DNA of 64,000 nucleotides from Roseomonas fluvialis (GTDB taxonomy: Bacteria; Pseudomonadota; Alphaproteobacteria; Acetobacterales; Acetobacteraceae): contig NZ_AP025637.1 of the NCBI RefSeq assembly GCF_022846615.1, positions 3,745,001 through 3,809,000 on the forward strand, in the 5' to 3' direction. This document shows, piece by piece, positions 8,520-17,055 of this stretch. The position numbers and the translations under genes were made by a program. The stretch's first letter is position 1. Each line of letters begins with the position of its first letter. The notes below the pieces were generated by a model. It made no database searches, had not been told where the DNA came from, and was given only the letters and a program-made list of their open reading frames with translations.

Positions 8520-9173
8520 ATGTCGTCGATCGACTACGGCTACTGGGCCGAGGCCGCGCGCGATTTCACCAAGCGCATGCTGTCGTGGGGGCCGGCCAAC
8601 CAGGTGCAGTCCTCGGATGCGCTCTATATCCCGCTGCTGCAGCGCATGGGCGCGAACATGATCGGCCGCACCTTCATGATGCACCGCGACAACGTCATGT
8701 CCCCGGTGGCCGAGCGGCTCGAGATCGCGCGGGTCGCGATGTCGCTCACCACCGGCAACTGCTCGGAACACGCCTCGGTCGCGTTCTGCTTCTGTGTCGC
8801 CAACGATGTCTACCCGGTCGAGGTCTGGGGCTACGACCACGGCTCGGCGAACCATCAGATCGCGGTGCTCGGCCGCGCGCCGGGCCGGGTGACGACGACG
8901 CGCCCGGATGGCCACACCACCAGCGCCGAAGCCGCGAGCTACGTCACCAACCCCTGGGGATCGCACCCAGGCGACAGCAGCTGGATCTCGGATGCCTGGG
9001 CCAATGCGGCCTACCCGTCATCGGACCTCAAGTCGCGCGAGCCCTCCTTGAGCGCGGGCAAGATCGTGAGCTTCCAGCTGCAGGCCGCCTATACGGTCGC
9101 GGACCCTGCGATGCAGGCGAAGGCTGAACAGCTCATTCGCGCCAATGGCTTCTCGCCCCGACCGATGAACTGA
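8520..9173 (+). CDS. unrecognised cytoplasmic protein with possible Cys-His-Asp catalytic triad
   Basis: A 217-residue protein without signal peptide or membrane segment. A strong ribosome binding site (GGAGG at 8509-8513) fixes the ATG. Cys81 lies in TTGNCSEHASVAFCFC, His112 in SANHQIAVLG and Asp158 in SWISDAWAN. This Cys, then His before a hydrophobic strand, then Asp order is what papain-like and transglutaminase-like enzymes show, and the residues around Cys81 suggest a helix start, as in those folds. The region 122-150 is Thr/Gly-rich and probably a loop. The gene is monocistronic, convergent with the CDGSH gene. I do not recognise the family, and the triad is inference from spacing only. 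Confidence 0.75.
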   Translation: MSSIDYGYWAEAARDFTKRMLSWGPANQVQSSDALYIPLLQRMGANMIGRTFMMHRDNVMSPVAERLEIARVAMSLTTGNCSEHASVAFCFCVANDVYPVEVWGYDHGSANHQIAVLGRAPGRVTTTRPDGHTTSAEAASYVTNPWGSHPGDSSWISDAWANAAYPSSDLKSREPSLSAGKIVSFQLQAAYTVADPAMQAKAEQLIRANGFSPRPMN

Positions 9174-9195
9174 CGCGCCGCGCGACGCCGCTGCC

Positions 9196-9606
9196 TCAGG
9201 GCGCGACGAACCCCGCCCGCTTGTGGCTGCCATCGCAATAGGGCTGCCGCGCCGACTGGCCGCAGCGGCACAGGAAGGCCTGCGTCACGCGGTCGGTCAC
9301 CGCACCGGCATCGTTGAGGATCAGCAACGGCCCGGTCGCCTTCACCGACCCGTTGGGCTGCGGCTCGAGGTTCAGCGGCGCGCCGGCCGGCGGGAGTTCG
9401 CGCCCCTCGCGCAGCGCCGGGTCGCCCGTCAAGGTGCAGGGTGCTGCAGTGTGACTTCCATCACACCACGGCTTGTCGGCCGACGCACCGCAACGGCACA
9501 GCCAAGCCTCGGCGCCGACCGGAGCGCCGTTCAGCAGGATCTCGCCCTTCAGTTCAAGCGGGCCATTCGCCAGCACGCGGGCGGTGGCGGGCGCATCATC
9601 TGCCAT
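9196..9606 (-). CDS. CDGSH iron-sulfur protein with two CDGSH motifs
   Basis: A 136-residue protein carrying two CDGSH-type sites, each expected to hold a 2Fe-2S cluster with three Cys and one His. Site 1 is Cys37, Cys39, Cys48, His52 (CRCGASADKPWCDGSH); site 2 is Cys113, Cys115, Cys124, His128 (CRCGQSARQPYCDGSH). The second lies at the extreme C-terminus and the 60 residues between form a beta-rich linker. AGGA about 11 bp upstream supports the ATG at 9606. Bacterial double-CDGSH proteins are soluble and linked to redox or iron handling, but the partner here is unknown. The 183-bp gap to the divergent gene at 9790 holds no other gene that I can see. Confidence 0.9.
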   Translation of the reverse strand: MADDAPATARVLANGPLELKGEILLNGAPVGAEAWLCRCGASADKPWCDGSHTAAPCTLTGDPALREGRELPPAGAPLNLEPQPNGSVKATGPLLILNDAGAVTDRVTQAFLCRCGQSARQPYCDGSHKRAGFVAP

Positions 9607-9789
9607 GGTCGGTTTTCCTGTCGCGGTGGCGCAGGCCCCCATATGGACGACCCCCGCGGCCTGTATAGACTGCACGCATGAGGCGCAAACCGGGGACGAG
9701 TGTGCGTGACGCGCGATGCGCGGCGGACCGCAAGGTCTGCCCGGCCGTGACGTGCCCTCGCCACCGCGGCCGCGCACCGGCCACCCGCC

Positions 9790-10773
9790 ATGCATGACAT
9801 CCCGGGGCGTTCCCCCGCGCGGCCGCCCACGGTCGCCGTCAACATCGCGCGGCCCGACCTGCGGCGCTGGCTGCCGGGCAATTGCGGCATTCCCGGCGCT
9901 TGGTCCTTCACCGCCGACGCACCCGGCCCGCATGTCGCGCTCACCGCCATCGTGCATGGCAACGAGATCGCCGGCGCGGTGGTGCTGGACCGGCTGCTGA
10001 AATGGATCACGCGCGCATCGCTGCGCCCGGCGCGCGGGCGACTGACCCTGGTGTTCTGCAACCTCGAGGCCTTCGCCCGCTTCGACGCCGGCGACCCGAC
10101 CGCGACACGCTTCCTGGACGAGGACATGAACCGCGTCTGGTCGGAGACCGAGCTCGATGGTCCGCGCCGGTCGGTCGAACTGCGCCGCGCGCGGGAACTG
10201 CGCCCGCTGGTCGACAGCATCGATTTGCTGGCCGACCTGCATTCCATGCTCTGGCAATCGGACCCGCTGATCCTGGCCGGCAGCACGGACAAGGCGGCGC
10301 GGCTCGGCCTCGCGATCGGGCTGCCGCAGACCGTGGTGGCGGATGCCGGGCACACCGGCGGGCGGCGGCTGATCGACTATGCGCGCTTCGCCAGGCCCGA
10401 TACCGATGCCGCCGCCGTGCTGGTCGAAGCCGGCGACCATTGGGAGGAACCGACGGTCCAGCGCATGGAGCAGGCCTGCCTGCGCCTGCTGCACCTGGCC
10501 GGCATCATGCCCCCGCAGGCGCTGCCGCCGATCGCGCCCGCGCCGCCACCGCGCCTCGCTCGCGTGAGCCGCACCGTGACCGCCGCGACGCGGTCCTTCG
10601 CCTTCTTGCGGGATTTCCGCGGCGGCGAGGTGATCCCGCACGCCAATACGCTGATCGCCCTTGATGGCGAGGCGGAAATCCGCACGCCGCACGACGACTG
10701 CCTGCTGGTGATGCCCACGCCGATGGTCCCGCGCGGGCATACCGCGGTGCGCATGGCACGATTCGTAAGCTAG
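9790..10773 (+). CDS. succinylglutamate desuccinylase/aspartoacylase family zinc hydrolase
   Basis: A 327-residue M14-type zinc enzyme expected to cleave an N-acyl amino acid or related amide. Zinc ligands are His56 and Glu59 in IVHGNEI and His151 in DLHS. The substrate-binding Asn-Arg pair is in EDMNRVW (111-117), and the probable catalytic Glu213 is in VEAGDHW. A C-terminal beta-rich segment (about 245-327) matches the small domain of this family. It has no signal peptide. It is followed by a 241-bp gap and then a fumarylacetoacetase-family gene. The precise substrate cannot be read from the sequence. Confidence 0.88.
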   Translation: MHDIPGRSPARPPTVAVNIARPDLRRWLPGNCGIPGAWSFTADAPGPHVALTAIVHGNEIAGAVVLDRLLKWITRASLRPARGRLTLVFCNLEAFARFDAGDPTATRFLDEDMNRVWSETELDGPRRSVELRRARELRPLVDSIDLLADLHSMLWQSDPLILAGSTDKAARLGLAIGLPQTVVADAGHTGGRRLIDYARFARPDTDAAAVLVEAGDHWEEPTVQRMEQACLRLLHLAGIMPPQALPPIAPAPPPRLARVSRTVTAATRSFAFLRDFRGGEVIPHANTLIALDGEAEIRTPHDDCLLVMPTPMVPRGHTAVRMARFVS

Positions 10774-10854
10774 TTTTGTCGTGCCCTCAGGCGCGGGCGC
10801 GGCCCGCCTGGGCCGCTTGCCTTCGCGCCGTGCACTGGCGCGCCCCGCGCGGTT

Positions 10855-10911
10855 GACGGCTGGGCGCCGGCGCGCCGTGTGCTCCCGGATCGAGGCCTGG
10901 CCTCGATCCGC
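10855..10911 (-). repeat. dispersed intergenic repeat, copy C, containing a perfect 11-bp hairpin
   Basis: The reverse complement of this segment resembles the repeats at 3496-3552 and 25663-25720 (shared GCGGATC, CGATCCGGGAG, CACGGCGCG and GCGCCC blocks). Its outer end is a perfect inverted repeat, CGGATCGAGGC (10886-10896) and GCCTCGATCCG (10900-10910) with a CTG loop. It occupies the centre of the 241-bp gap between the aspartoacylase-like and FAH-family genes. There is no U-tract after the hairpin in either direction. Confidence 0.5.
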
Positions 10912-11014
10912 TGCGTCGGGTGGCCAGGCGCGCCGGCGATCCGCAGGGGGGTTGCGCTGCGCCGCGCGGCGCGCTTGCGTGGCGCCGACCGAACACCCCT
11001 GGGGGAAACGCCGC

Positions 11015-11905
11015 ATGGCCGCCTTGAAGCTCATCACCTTCGCCGATGCCGAGGGCAGTCGCGCCGGCGTGCTGCTGGATGGCGGGCGCGTGCTCGACCT
11101 CGGTGCCGCCATGCCGCCGGCGCGCGACATGCTAGCGCTGATCGACGGCGGGCCGGGCGTGCTGGCCGCGGTACGCACGCTGGCGGCCAACCCGCCGGCG
11201 GGCACTGTGCTGCCGTTGGCGTCCGTCGCGCTGCAGGCGCCGATCCCGCGTCCGCGCCGCAACGTGTTCTGCGTCGGGCGCAACTACATGGACCACGTGG
11301 CGGAAGGCGACCGCACCCGCGGCATCACGCAGTCCGAAGTGCCGAAGTTCCCGCAGTTCTTCACCAAGGCGGCGGACACCGTGATCGCGCCAGGCGCGCC
11401 GGTGCCCTCGCACAAGGGCGTCACGGAATGGCTCGACTACGAGGTCGAGCTGGTCGCGGTGATCGGCACCGCCGGGCGCGACATCCCGAAGGACAAGGCG
11501 CTCGACCACGTCTACGGCTGGACCATCGGCAACGACGTGACCGGGCGCGAATTGCAGCGCCGGCACGGGCAGTGGTTCAAGGGCAAGTCGCTCGACCGTT
11601 CCTGCCCGATGGGGCCGGTGATCGTGCCACGCGAGGACCTCGATGCTTCGGACCTCGCGATCGGGCTGAAGCTGAACGGGGAGCAGCGGCAGGCCTCGCG
11701 CACCTCCAAGATGATCTTCGACGTGAAGGAGATCATCCACCAGCTCTCGGCCGGCTTCACCCTGCTGCCGGGCGACGTGATCATGACCGGCACGCCCGAG
11801 GGTGTCGGCTACGCCATGGTCCCGCCGCAGACGATGAAGACGGGCGACGTGATGGAACTGACCATCGAGGGCATCGGCACCCTGACAAACGCGATCGCCG
11901 ACTGA
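11015..11905 (+). CDS. fumarylacetoacetate hydrolase (FAH) family protein
   Basis: A 296-residue enzyme of the FAH superfamily, metal-dependent hydrolases, decarboxylases or hydratases of beta-keto acids in aromatic and sugar-acid breakdown. The conserved start of the catalytic core, NVFCVGRNYMDH, is followed by TEWLDYEVELVAVIG, carrying the acidic metal ligands, then GWTIGNDVTGRELQ and the C-terminal GDVIMTGTPEGVG. The N-terminal 75 residues form the small domain typical of the longer bacterial members. I chose ATG 11015, since the upstream frame runs through the repeat-rich gap. FAH members of this length often act on acylpyruvates or 2-hydroxymuconate derivatives; which applies here is unknown. 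Confidence 0.92.
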   Translation: MAALKLITFADAEGSRAGVLLDGGRVLDLGAAMPPARDMLALIDGGPGVLAAVRTLAANPPAGTVLPLASVALQAPIPRPRRNVFCVGRNYMDHVAEGDRTRGITQSEVPKFPQFFTKAADTVIAPGAPVPSHKGVTEWLDYEVELVAVIGTAGRDIPKDKALDHVYGWTIGNDVTGRELQRRHGQWFKGKSLDRSCPMGPVIVPREDLDASDLAIGLKLNGEQRQASRTSKMIFDVKEIIHQLSAGFTLLPGDVIMTGTPEGVGYAMVPPQTMKTGDVMELTIEGIGTLTNAIAD

Positions 11906-11921
11906 CGGCGCTGACGCAGAC

Positions 11922-11946
11922 CGGCCCGATGCGCCGCATCGGGCCG
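11922..11946. terminator. strong GC hairpin after the FAH-family gene
   Basis: A perfect inverted repeat (CGGCCCGATGCG and its complement around a single C) starts 17 bp after the FAH stop codon. It could end or stabilise the transcript, but no U-tract follows, so a classical intrinsic terminator is not proven. The rest of the 244-bp gap to 12150 shows no gene. Confidence 0.45.
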
Positions 11947-12149
11947 CGCGCGCACATGCGCGTCCGTGCCACCCGCGCGCCCGGTGCCCCGGTGGATGGC
12001 GCAAAGGCGAGGCGGCAGGCGCCGTCGCGCGGTGCACCCGCGCGCACGGTCGGCGCGACGGCTGAGCGGCAACTGAAATTCAGACCGGCGGGCGCGCCGC
12101 TCGGCCATGCGTCATGCGTTGCCGCCGCAGGGATGCGGGACGCGAACTC

Positions 12150-13115
12150 TCATCCCCGATAGGCGGTCAGGATCGCGCGCCCGGCCTCCCCGGCGCGCGC
12201 TTCCCAGGCTGTGACCGCGCCTGCCGCCGCGCCGCGCAGGGCCGCGCGCAGCGCTGCGTCGGGCTCGTGGATGCCCACCTGGTTCTCCCGCATGACCTGG
12301 CGATTGGCAGCAAGGCGCCCTTCGATCGCTCGCCATTGCCGTGCCTCGGTGTCCACTGCGGCGTCGCGCACCGCCTGCTGCTGCGCGGCCGGCAGCGCGG
12401 CGAGTGCCGGCGCCGACGCGAAGGCCAGCGACAGCGGCCAGGCGTAGTTCGCCTCGGTGAAATGCGGCAGCCAGCGCCACAGCCGGCGCCCCGCCCCGCC
12501 ATCGCCAGACGACAGCACGGCATCGAGCGTGCCGGCCGCGAGGCGTGCATCGACCTCGGCGAAGGACAGCACCTCGGCCACCGCGCCGGCGGCGCGCAGC
12601 ACCTCGGTGCCGGTCGCGTCGTAGGTGCGCACGCGCAGACCGCGCAGGTCCTCGGGCTTCGTCACGGGCCGGTTGGTCCAGAGCCCCGAGGGCGGCCAAG
12701 GCGTGGTCCACAGCAGCACTGCACCGCGCGCCTGCGCCGCCGCGGCGTAGCGCGGCCGTGCCAGATCCCGCAGCCGCGCCGCATCGGCATGCGAGGCGGT
12801 CAGGAAGGGCAGCGAGGAGAGCAGGAAGACCGGGTCCACCGCATCGAGCGCGCCGGCGAAGGCATCGACCGCCGCGAAGCGCCCGGCCGCCAGCACATCG
12901 AGCGCGGCGGCGGAGCGGTAGCCATCCGGCGCGCCCGCCGCTGCCGTGACCGGCATGCCGCGCGCGGTGGCGGCGGCGGCGAAATGGGCCACGCCCTCGC
13001 CCGGGATGGAGGTGGCCGGGTATTCGGTGGCGACCGTCCAGCCGGCCGGCTGCGCGCCGGCGCTGCCGATGACGAGAGCGGGGGCGGCGAGGATCGCGCG
13101 GCGCGGCAGGGTCAT
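12150..13115 (-). CDS. TRAP transporter solute receptor (DctP family)
   Basis: A 321-residue periplasmic binding protein with a signal peptide (MTLPRRAILAAPALVIGSAGA) and DctP-family features, including ATEYPATSIPGEGVAHFA near the N-terminus, the central KPEDLRGLRVRTY block and LAAGTLDAVLSS. Such proteins capture small carboxylates and hand them to DctQ/DctM membrane subunits, which are not in this window. The ATG overlaps the stop of the upstream NeuD-like gene by 4 bp, so the two are translated together. Why a sugar-type O-acyltransferase should be coupled to a TRAP receptor is unclear. Confidence 0.85.
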   Translation of the reverse strand: MTLPRRAILAAPALVIGSAGAQPAGWTVATEYPATSIPGEGVAHFAAAATARGMPVTAAAGAPDGYRSAAALDVLAAGRFAAVDAFAGALDAVDPVFLLSSLPFLTASHADAARLRDLARPRYAAAAQARGAVLLWTTPWPPSGLWTNRPVTKPEDLRGLRVRTYDATGTEVLRAAGAVAEVLSFAEVDARLAAGTLDAVLSSGDGGAGRRLWRWLPHFTEANYAWPLSLAFASAPALAALPAAQQQAVRDAAVDTEARQWRAIEGRLAANRQVMRENQVGIHEPDAALRAALRGAAAGAVTAWEARAGEAGRAILTAYRG

Positions 13116-13762
13116 GGCGACGTCTCCGGATGCAGGTTCTGCGCAGGCACGCCGGCGAAGGTCGCGCCGGGGGGCACGTCGGCCAGCACGGCCGCGCCGG
13201 CACCGATGATGGCCCCCGCGCCCACCACCACGCCAGGGCGGATCACCGCGCCGGCGCCGACCATGGCGCCGGCGCCGATCCGCACGCCACCCGCCAGCAC
13301 CGCGCCGGGCGCGACGTGCGCACCCTCGCCCAGGTCGCAGTCGTGTTCGACGATGGCGCCGGTATTGACCAGCGCCAGGCGCCCAATCCGCGCCTCCGGC
13401 CCGATCACGGCGCGTGCCAGCACCGCCGCACCTTCGCCCAGCGTCGCACCACGGCCGAGGATCGCCGCGGGATGGACCAGGGCCGGCAAGGCGAAGCCCG
13501 CCGCCAGCAGCCGTGCCGCGGCGGCGATGCGCTGGGCGTTGTGGCCGATCGCCGGATGCGCCGCCGCGACACCCGCGGCGCGCAGGCCGGCGAAGGCGGC
13601 ATCATTGCCGAGCACCGGCACGCCCAGCACCTCGGCCAGGCGCGGGGCGTCGTCGACCACGCCGGCGATGCGCCAGGCGCCACCGGCCATCAGCAGGTCC
13701 AGCACCGCCTTGCCATGCCCGCCCGCCCCCATCACCAAGATTCCCGGCCGCGCCGTGTCCAT
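13112..13762 (-). CDS. NeuD-like hexapeptide-repeat acyltransferase
   Basis: A 216-residue sugar O- or N-acyltransferase. Residues 1-80 form a Rossmann-like NeuD/PglB N-terminal domain (ILVMGAGGHGKAVLDLL, about 8-24). Residues 95-216 are left-handed beta-helix hexapeptide repeats (GRGATLGEGA, IGPEARIG, VRIGAGAMVGAGAVIR). The family uses acetyl-CoA to acylate sugars for polysaccharides or glycans, with His in NTGAIVEHDC as the usual catalytic base. I chose the ATG at 13762; a GGGG tract lies 10 bp upstream. It is coupled to the downstream TRAP receptor by an ATGA overlap. No polysaccharide genes are nearby, so its pathway is not evident. Confidence 0.85.
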   Translation of the reverse strand: MDTARPGILVMGAGGHGKAVLDLLMAGGAWRIAGVVDDAPRLAEVLGVPVLGNDAAFAGLRAAGVAAAHPAIGHNAQRIAAAARLLAAGFALPALVHPAAILGRGATLGEGAAVLARAVIGPEARIGRLALVNTGAIVEHDCDLGEGAHVAPGAVLAGGVRIGAGAMVGAGAVIRPGVVVGAGAIIGAGAAVLADVPPGATFAGVPAQNLHPETSP

Positions 13763-13937
13763 GCGTCCATCCCCCTGCCCCGCCACGCCGCCATCACCTT
13801 GCCGCGCGGAAGCGGCTATTGTGGCGTTGCGCACGCGTGAACCGCCGGGGTGCGCTGGCCCCGGCGGCGACTCAGCCGCGCGACACAGGCTACAGCCTTC
13901 GCCACCGAAGTGGTGCATGGCTCAGCGGGAGACGACG

Positions 13938-14564
13938 ATGCGCTTGCCTGGCCTGATCGCCGCCCTGGTCCTGCTGTTCGCCACCGCGACGCCCGCAGCG
14001 GCGCAGAACCGCTTCTGGCTGCAGAACAACACCGGGCAGACCATCGTGGCGGCCAATGTCTCGCCATCCCGGGTACCGGAATGGGGGCCGAACATCCTGC
14101 TGCAGGGGCCGCTGCGGCCGGGCATGCAGGTCTATGTCGAACCGACCTTCCGCGACTGCTACCTCGATATCCGCGTGCGCTTCGCCGATGGCACCGAGGA
14201 CGGGCATCTCGGCGTGCATGCCTGCACCCTCAGCCGCATCACCTTCGGGCGCGACGTGCCCCAGGCCCCGGTGCCGCCGCCCCCGCGCGAGCGGGAGGTC
14301 GAGCGCGAGGACCCGTCCTTCGTCTTCGTCAACCGCAGCGGGGAGCCGATCCGCGAGATCTATGTCTCGCTCACCACCGAGCGCAACTGGGGCCGCGACC
14401 GGCTCGGCCCGCGCCAGATCCTGCCGCCCGGCGCATCCATGCCGATCGGCCTGCCGCGGCTGGGCGTGTGCACGGTGGACATGCGGGTGGTCTACATGGA
14501 CGGGCGGGTGCTCGAGAATCGCAACGTCGAGACCTGCTCGATCCGCAGCTACGCCTGGCGGTAG
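13938..14564 (+). CDS. secreted protein made of two copies of an ~80-residue domain
   Basis: A 208-residue exported protein of unknown function. A signal peptide (about 1-22, ending TPAAA) is followed by two clearly related halves. Residues 23-104 and 126-208 share an F-x-x-x-N-x-[TS]-G start, a G-P-x-x-[IL]-L-x-x-G block, C-x-[LV]-D-[IM]-R-V with a following [AM]DG[TR], and a second cysteine near the end (HACTLS and ETCSIR). Each half therefore has two cysteines that could form its own disulphide. The halves are joined by a Pro/Arg/Glu linker with VPPPPRE. A GGGAG site supports ATG 13938. I do not recognise the domain. Confidence 0.85.
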   Translation: MRLPGLIAALVLLFATATPAAAQNRFWLQNNTGQTIVAANVSPSRVPEWGPNILLQGPLRPGMQVYVEPTFRDCYLDIRVRFADGTEDGHLGVHACTLSRITFGRDVPQAPVPPPPREREVEREDPSFVFVNRSGEPIREIYVSLTTERNWGRDRLGPRQILPPGASMPIGLPRLGVCTVDMRVVYMDGRVLENRNVETCSIRSYAWR

Positions 14565-14717
14565 CGCGCAGGCCGCCCAGCAGACCTCAGCGACCCGTCG
14601 CGACCGTGCCGGGATGCCCACGCCGCGATCTGGCGTCGCCCCCTTCCCGGGCCACCCAAGCCGGCGACGGGCATGGGTGGCTGCGGGCGCGCCGGGGCGG
14701 CCGCGTGGACCCGTCCC

Positions 14718-15326
14718 TCAGCCTTCGCGCTGCTTGCGTGCGCGCAGCGCGGCCGGGCGCGTCATGCAGGCGTCCATCCAGGCCTTCACCTTGGGGAAGG
14801 GCGCGTAGTCGTAGCCGTTCAGCCAGGACCCATAGAGCACCGAGGCCAGGTTCAGGTCGGCCACGGTGAACCCCGCGCCCAGCAGGAAGGGCCGCGCCGC
14901 CAGCTCGCGCTCCAGCACCGCGAGGCGCGCATCCAGCGCCTCCTTGCCGGCCGCAGCCTCGGACGCCACGCGCTCGGCCTCGGGCTTCAGGTAGGCGTTG
15001 TAGGACCAACGCATGACGTGCGGCTCGACCTCGGTCGCGGTCCACAGCGTCCACTGCATGACGCGCGAGGCGTCGTCGCCCGCGGGCATCAGCGGCGCGC
15101 CGGCACGGGCGGCGATGTGCAGGTTGATCGCCAGGCTCTCGAACAGCACCAGGTCGCCATCCTCCAGCGCCGGGATCTTGTTGTTCGGGTTGATCGTGAC
15201 GGCGCGTTCCAGCTTGAACCCCGGCTGGAAGCCGATCGGGATGACCTCGTAGGGCAGTCCCGCTTCCTCGGCCGCCCAGATGCAGCGGAAGGCGCGGGAG
15301 CGGGGAATGCCGTGGATCTTGAGCAT
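14718..15326 (-). CDS. glutathione S-transferase family protein
   Basis: A 202-residue cytosolic GST. The N-terminal thioredoxin-like half (1-78) begins MLKIHGIPRSRAFRCIW and holds NNKIPALEDGDLVLFES with the cis-Pro and the glutathione-binding Glu-Ser. The C-terminal helical half has GAGFTVADLNLASVL, the usual N-capping box. Ser or Cys in the RSRAFRC segment could activate glutathione. I chose the ATG at 15326, since the longer frame upstream adds only a basic non-family tail. It stands alone between two gaps. Substrate is unknown. Confidence 0.92.
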   Translation of the reverse strand: MLKIHGIPRSRAFRCIWAAEEAGLPYEVIPIGFQPGFKLERAVTINPNNKIPALEDGDLVLFESLAINLHIAARAGAPLMPAGDDASRVMQWTLWTATEVEPHVMRWSYNAYLKPEAERVASEAAAGKEALDARLAVLERELAARPFLLGAGFTVADLNLASVLYGSWLNGYDYAPFPKVKAWMDACMTRPAALRARKQREG

Positions 15327-15500
15327 GGCGTGGTCCTTCTGGGCGGGTCGCGGCGTGGGCCTGCTGCCAGGCGCGGGATTCGCGGCGTGGGTTTTCGTGC
15401 AGGCGCGCCCGCGGGGCATACAATTGCCCGGCGCGCTCGGCCAGGGCAGGCGGGCGCCGGATGTCGGGACGCGCCAGGCGGCAGGGTTCGGGGCAGGCCT

Positions 15501-16934
15501 TCAGAACGGCCGGCGGCGCGCCTGCAGGTGACCGGCCCGGGTGCCGAGGCGCATGCGGATGGCCTGCAGCGCGGCCTCGCCCTCGGCCAGCAGCGGGGCG
15601 CAGGGCTGCACTTCGGGACGCGCCTCCGGGCGGTTGGTCGCGAAATCCGGCGCCAGCGGCACGATGCCCGGCACTTCGAACAGGTAGCGGTTGCCGTCGT
15701 CGAGGTAGCTCTCGGTCAGCGCGCCGTCGCTCACCAGCAGGCTGTGCCGGTCGAGTTCGAGGTGATGGTAGGTCACCTCGCGCCACCAGCGCTGGTGGAT
15801 GATGGTCAGGCCGTTCACCAGCAGGCGCGCGGGCACCAGGTGGCCGTCGATGAACAGCGCGTGGTTCGGGCTGACATGCAGGTCGCGGAAGGGCACGCCC
15901 TCGGCCAGCGCGCCGGCCTTCACCAGCACCGGGGCGGCGGCCTCGCGGAAGCGCTGCCGCGCCAGGTCCACCTCGAGCCGTCCGACCCAGGCCAGCGGCG
16001 CGACCGGCGCGGCCCCGCGCGGGGTGACCACCAGGTCGCCGGCGCGCAGGCGTTCGACCGGCACCTCCCCGGCGGGGGTCAGGATCAGCGTGCCCTCGAC
16101 GAAGCACACCACGCTGTCGGCGGGGTCGTAGTTCAGAATCGTGAGGACCGGGCTGCCCAGGCCGGCACTGCCGGTGAAGGTCGCGGTGGTGCCCGCGACC
16201 GACACGCTCCAGGCGTCGTTGGCGGTGTCGGCGGCGTTCCAGCCCTCAAGGTCGAGCGTGTCGACGCCGCTGCCGAGGTCGATGGTGTCGCGCCCGTCGC
16301 CGCTGCGCCAGACCACCCGGTCGGCGCCGCCGCCGCCCTGGACGGAATCATTGCCCGCGCCGCCGCGCAGCGTGTCGGCGCCCTCCCCGCCCGACAGCGT
16401 GTCGGCGACATCGCCGCCCACCAGCAGGTTGTCCTGCCCGTCGCCGGTCAGCCGGTTGGCGCTGTCGGTGCTGCCCAGCACGTTGCGGAAACTGCCCGCG
16501 ACCAGCGAATCCGCGGTCGCCTGCCCCCCAGCCGCGCTGCCGGTGCCCAGGTCGATCGTGACCCCGCCGGGCGAGGCGCGGTAGTCGAGCGTATTGACCC
16601 CGCCCCCGCCATCGAGCGTATCGGCCCCCGTGCCGCCGGCCAGCGTATCGTCGCCGTCGCCGCCGCGCAGCATGTCCGCGCCGTTGCCCCCGGACAGCGA
16701 GTCGCCGTCCGCGCCGCCCTCGAGGCTGTCGTCGCCGCCGTCGCCGCGCAGCGTGTCGGCGCCGGCACCGCCGACCAGCGTGTCGTTGTCGTCCGCGCCG
16801 CGCAGGTAGTCGTTGCCCTCGAGGCCGAGCATCGAATCCGCGCCGGCCTGGCCGGTGGCGGGCGTGTCGTCCCCCGCGCCACCCACATAGGTGTCGTCGC
16901 CAGGTCCGGGCCCGCCAGAAATCCAGCCGCTCAT
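15501..16934 (-). CDS. RTX calcium-binding repeat protein with C-terminal Hint domain
   Basis: A 477-residue two-part protein. Residues 1-110 and about 158-215 contain RTX nonapeptides of the type GGxGxDxLx (for example GGAGADTLRGDGGDDSLEG), which fold into a Ca-binding beta-roll and usually mark type I secretion. Residues 277-420 form a Hint domain: Cys277 opens CFVEGTLILT, followed by VERLRAGDLVVTPRG and HVSPNHALFIDG. Hint domains in this setting can cut the protein at the Cys by an N-to-S acyl shift. AAGGGAG six bases before the ATG supports the start. No type I secretion ABC/HlyD genes are nearby. There is no N-terminal signal, as expected for this route. Confidence 0.9.
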   Translation of the reverse strand: MSGWISGGPGPGDDTYVGGAGDDTPATGQAGADSMLGLEGNDYLRGADDNDTLVGGAGADTLRGDGGDDSLEGGADGDSLSGGNGADMLRGGDGDDTLAGGTGADTLDGGGGVNTLDYRASPGGVTIDLGTGSAAGGQATADSLVAGSFRNVLGSTDSANRLTGDGQDNLLVGGDVADTLSGGEGADTLRGGAGNDSVQGGGGADRVVWRSGDGRDTIDLGSGVDTLDLEGWNAADTANDAWSVSVAGTTATFTGSAGLGSPVLTILNYDPADSVVCFVEGTLILTPAGEVPVERLRAGDLVVTPRGAAPVAPLAWVGRLEVDLARQRFREAAAPVLVKAGALAEGVPFRDLHVSPNHALFIDGHLVPARLLVNGLTIIHQRWWREVTYHHLELDRHSLLVSDGALTESYLDDGNRYLFEVPGIVPLAPDFATNRPEARPEVQPCAPLLAEGEAALQAIRMRLGTRAGHLQARRRPF

Positions 16935-17055
16935 GCCACTCCCTTGCCCGGACCCGCGGCCAGCGCCCGGACGATGGTCCGCGCAGCACCGACAGGGCCC
17001 TGCGGCAGCATCCCTAGCACGGCTTCCTCACGAAAGCGCCAACGCCGCCGGGGCA

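Noticed and set aside
16594-16809. Regular 9-codon repeats that could look like a CRISPR or satellite
   Set aside because: They are the codons of RTX nonapeptides, in frame and divergent between units, with no spacers.
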